A DNA stretch of 64,000 nucleotides. Origin: Chloranthus sessilifolius (Eukaryota > Streptophyta > Magnoliopsida > Chloranthales > Chloranthaceae). The stretch covers positions 97,305,491-97,369,490 of the forward strand of contig CM037595.1 in assembly GCA_021018995.1 (NCBI GenBank), written 5' to 3'. Of this stretch, positions 61,055-64,000 are shown one piece after another. Both the position numbers and the translations under genes were made by a program. Below the pieces are notes generated by a model that saw only the letters and a list, made by a program, of their open reading frames with translations, was not told the origin of the DNA and did not search any database. The stretch's first letter is position 1; every line of letters starts with the position of its first letter.

Positions 61055-61510
61055 CAGTAAAAAGTCATTTAATTTTGCTGAGCCAGAATGCCATTTAATT
61101 AAGAGTGCATTTTAATGATATCCCATGCTATCATGCAATTATCATCATACTAGGGGCTATCCAAACTAGCCTAAAAATCGAACTTACATCATAATTCATA
61201 ATTAGGTAATGAGACACAATCAAGAGAGGTGATGAAAGTGGAGGGATTCTGTGAGAAATTCCAAACTAGGCAGTACTTCCAACTTCTGTTTTCTATATTT
61301 CAATATAGGTGCAAGTTGTGATTTCCTTCAGATTTTTGAGTGGTTCACTTCCAAGTTCCATCTTTCTTAGTAGAATGCATGACGAGGAAACTAGGTTACT
61401 TCATCTTATTACCTGCATCAATGGAAGAAAATAGGTTACTATATCACCCTCTCCAATGGGTTGTTGTTGCATTTTTTATCATGTCATGATCTGAATTTTT
61501 TGTAAAATTT
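59820..61510. other. noncoding between CRK and NPF fragments
   Basis: AT-rich with a (TA)n run at about 61013-61051. A block near 59345-59470 and 60060-60150 (TTGAGAT.ATGG/GAATCGGATGATGG) resembles 24370-24500, so a dispersed repeat is likely. A minus-strand open stretch at 60562-60907, Lys/Glu-rich and frameshifted, has no family I recognise. Confidence 0.4.
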
Positions 61511-61519
61511 CAACTCACA

Positions 61520-62186
61520 TAGCATCAGTTTTCAATATATTTGCTAAGGCTACCTCCATGGCACCACCTGCATCCTTGTATTTCTACCACCTCGCACACT
61601 CTAGAAAGTAGCCAAAATTCACAACCCCAAGGCCCACAGTGAAGTAATAATAGTACTCCAATCTCCCCTCATTGAGATCCTCTGGTAACCAATTTCTATC
61701 CCCCCTGGTGGCACTATGAACAACAGTCACTATAAAACTGCTTAGATAATTTGATCACGCGCTGCCTAAAAAGAAAAGTGCATTGGCAAAGCTCCTCATG
61801 TTTTCTGGGAACTGCTTGTAGTAAAATTCCAATTGAGCCACAACATTGAAAGCCTCCAATATGCCTAAGATTGAGAACTGAGGGATCAATCATAGGTCGG
61901 ACATTGATGAAATGGCTGTTCCTGTGGCTGTTTTGGTACCAGGAATTAGATGAATGAGAGCCACACTTCTTCTTTGTTGCTCGACTATGCCTGAGACGAT
62001 CATGGCGAGTGTGGAGAGGACCATTCCAAATCCCATTCTTTGGAGCATTGTGAACTCACCTTTATTCCCCCTGAGCTGTCGGATCGAGGGGACGATGAAA
62101 CGATTGTAAATGGGTATCCAGAGGGCGAGGGCGAGCAAGTTGAAGATAGTGAAGGTTGCTATGGGGATCTGGAGATGTCCTATGTA
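61520..62186 (-). pseudogene. NPF (NRT1/PTR) transporter, C-terminal exon fragment
   Basis: Minus strand from 62186: QIPIATFTIFNLLALALWIP then YNRFIVPSIRQLRGNKGEF and MLQRMGFGMVLSTLAMIVSG. After a break, [33 protein letters not shown] and [11 protein letters not shown], a TGA stop, SNYLSSFIVTVV, DRNWLPEDLNEGRLEYYYYF and GLGVVNFGYFLECARW, then a TAG stop and KYKDAGG. These are transmembrane segments of the last large exon of plant nitrate/peptide transporters. Two or more stops and missing upstream exons show that it is dead. Opposite strand to the neighbouring CRK fragment. Confidence 0.88.
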
Positions 62187-62189
62187 TCT

Positions 62190-63364
62190 ATCAGATTGAA
62201 GAGCTTGAATGACTACGTAGGTGGATTGTTAGATAGGGGATATGTATCTATCAGATGTCCTATGTATCAATCACCTCAATTTCTTATTGGCATTAAATCA
62301 AACACCTTAGGGGCAAACATCTTTTTAAACAAAACCAATCCAAACTACAACTCCAATTTACTTCTAACAGTAAATTTTTCCATCTAATATTAGGTACCTA
62401 GCAATTTAGCCATCAAATTTTCAAAATGAAAAACAGAAAGCTCTCCTGCTTTCCCTATCTTCGCCTATAATCAGAAAAGGAAATAGAAAACTGTCCTTAC
62501 TTTTCAACCAAGAAACCAAGTCCTTAAGTATGCCTACACTACTCAGTCTCCAAGGCATAAAAGACAACCCTGTTATACACCTATCATTCCTCAATATAGA
62601 ATAAAAGAAATACAAAAAAAAAAATTACACATGAACATAAACCAGTGAACATGGTGATTTGAACATTGTAATTTCTAATGATAGTTCAAAAATTGCACCA
62701 ACAGACTACATAAATGCGGGGTCAATTCGATAATTAGGAGCCAATAATGTTTTGATCTCTTGGTTATGGCCACTCCAAGCAGCAACAAATAATTGGACCG
62801 CCCATATTGATTAGTATATATATCAAAAGGTGGTTAAAAGATTCTGTGCCATTGTATGAATAAAATTGAAGCCCAAGAGAAACTTACCGTCTCTTGTAGA
62901 GATCCCATACAAATTATTTGTTGGTAGACAAATTTCTTGAAATAAATTGAAATAAAAACCCTAAAAATCAAATTTCTTGAAAAAATACAAACAATTTTTG
63001 AGAGTAGAGCATCAGTGTACCTATTATATCCTCGTTTTGTTGGGAGGATCGGAGGAGTAGTAGCGTCGTTGACCAGAGGAGCAGGAGTAGCAGTGTCGTC
63101 ACCCGCCTCGCGGAATGGAGAGAGAGAGAGAGAGATGCTATGTGTTTTTTCATGCTGGAGGGGAGATTGGGAGAGGGAGAGAGGGGGGCTCTGGCTATTA
63201 TTTCTGGTGGGTAGAAGAAGACAAAGAGGTTTTATTTCCTGGTGGGTAGAAGAAGCTGAAGATTAATTAGGGATCCCGCGCAATTTCTTTTAGAAAGTAA
63301 TATTTGGGCGCCTAAATATGGTTTAGAAAACTAAGGTCACGGGTTCAAGCTCTCTTAGATGCAA
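62190..63364. other. noncoding, right part of the CACTA region
   Basis: Short local duplications of ATGTATCTATCAGAT and TCCTATGTATC at 62180-62270, a GA-rich stretch at 63117-63190, no gene recognised. Confidence 0.4.
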
Positions 63365-63499
63365 AAACGAGATTTAAGAGGGCCGTTGTATTTCATAAAC
63401 CTCAGTTTTGGGCCATTGCATTGGTTAATTTTTTTGCAACGGCCAGAGACCATGGTTGATTTTAAGCAACTGGTATTGTTTATTCCTCATTTTCACGTA

Positions 63500-63502
<3 letters not shown>
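63365..63502 (-). repeat. CACTA right terminus with subterminal repeats
   Basis: On the complement: CACTACGTGAAAATGAGGAA, then AACCATGG and GGCCGTTGC copies. Plus-strand GGCCGTTGTATTTCATAAAC is close to the left-end unit CCGTTGTAAATGTCATAAAC, which ties the two ends to one family. Confidence 0.8.

Positions 63503-63552
<50 letters not shown>
63503..63552. repeat. (TA)n microsatellite at the CACTA right flank
   Basis: Begins directly after the CACTA end; the left flank at 36509-36521 is also TA-repeat, consistent with insertion into a TA microsatellite. Confidence 0.9.
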
Positions 63553-63553
<1 letters not shown>

Positions 63554-63639
63554 TTAAACAAACAGAGGAGGGGCTCCTGAGAGCTTCTCACGCTATTCCC
63601 TCCTTCTATTCTTCCTCTCTCTACATTTCTCTTTGGTCT

Positions 63640-63815
63640 TTTCTCTCTTTCTATTGAGTTTTCTCTTTCTCTCTCTAAACCTCTTTTAGAGGTTGGGCCT
63701 GTCTCATTCTCTCTCTAAGCTTCTCTATTTACAAGTGGAGCCTGTCTCATTTTCTCTCTCTAAACTTCTATGTTAAAGATTGGATGTCTCATTTTCTCTC
63801 TCTCTAAACTTTTGT
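63640..63815. repeat. CT-rich tandem repeat, ~55-60 bp unit
   Basis: TCTCTCTAAACTTCT ... GGAGCCTGTCTCATTTTCTC recurs three to four times with drift. Confidence 0.75.
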
Positions 63816-63839
63816 ATTATTCATTTGCAAATATTTATA

Positions 63840-63843
<4 letters not shown>

Positions 63844-63871
<28 letters not shown>
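63844..63871. repeat. (TA)n microsatellite
   Basis: Uninterrupted TA units. Confidence 0.9.
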
Positions 63872-63875
<4 letters not shown>

Positions 63876-63937
63876 ATTTTTGTTTTGCAGGCGAACCCAG
63901 AGGAGAAGAAAGGTTGGGTCAAGTTCTCTGCTCTCTC

Positions 63938-64000
63938 TGTGACAGCCCGGATTTCGGCACCCCGAAACCCATGCCATCAGCACGATCATCTTGACCGTGC
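63938..64000 (-). repeat. start of another LTR of the 37.4-kb gypsy family, cut by the window edge
   Basis: TGTGACAGCCCGGATTTCGG ... GAAACCCATGCCATCAGCAC matches the left LTR start at 37419 (TGTGACAGCTCGAATTTTG ... CCATCAGCACGATC) in the same orientation. A second copy of the family therefore begins here; whether it is a solo LTR or a full element cannot be seen. Confidence 0.85.

Overview
This is a transposon-rich nuclear window from a flowering plant. The evidence is an intron-rich plant housekeeping gene, plant-type LTR retrotransposons primed by initiator tRNA-Met, a plant L1 LINE with a C-terminal RNase H, a CACTA (En/Spm) element, and fragments of plant-only genes (cysteine-rich receptor kinase, plastid bS20). 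AT content is high. The species cannot be named from the sequence. There is no bacterial gene organisation; the only clearly functional-looking gene is MYG1.

Region 1 (1-21.9 kb): the minus-strand MYG1 gene. Six clean phase-0 exons (21628-21813, 19078-19224, 14309-14407, 13538-13729, 13235-13354, 1287-1358) give 272 codons without a stop; the last exons lie beyond the left edge. Intron 5 is about 11.9 kb because a plus-strand Ty3/gypsy chromovirus (4506-12845, TSD TGGAC) sits in it. The 5' LTR of that element is itself split by a 2.68-kb solo LTR (5317-7992) full of tandem repeats. A fold-back MITE sits in intron 1.

Region 2 (21.9-27.3 kb): intergenic DNA with a long imperfect inverted repeat (22336-25552), TA microsatellites, a tRNA-derived SINE, a textbook Tourist-like MITE (26165-26466, TSD TTA) and a cluster of GATACGTATCGG-type palindromes.

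Region 3 (27.3-33.2 kb): a decayed minus-strand L1-type LINE with poly(A) tail, ORF1 (DUF4283 plus zinc knuckle) and ORF2 (endonuclease, reverse transcriptase, zf-RVT, RNase H). Then about 3.3 kb of LTR-like noncoding DNA.

Region 4 (36.5-63.5 kb): best read as one giant CACTA transposon. It begins CACTACGTGAAAATC at 36522, ends with the inverse complement at 63502, has matching CCGTTGT-type subterminal repeats and TAT on both sides. It carries decayed TNP2-like and Transposase_24-like genes (minus strand) and a set of broken host-gene pieces: cytosolic uS12 (RPS23), methionine synthase, an oxysterol-binding-protein-related protein, plastid bS20, a cysteine-rich receptor kinase ectodomain/TM, an NPF/PTR transporter, and some exon-like pieces I could not name. 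A second Ty3/gypsy element (37419-45212, TSD TTTCC) inserted into the uS12 fragment. The single-element reading is an inference; a degenerate internal terminus at 54861 leaves room for two nested elements.

Region 5 (63.5-64 kb): TA repeat, CT-rich repeats, and the start of another LTR of the same family as the 37.4-kb gypsy element, running off the window.
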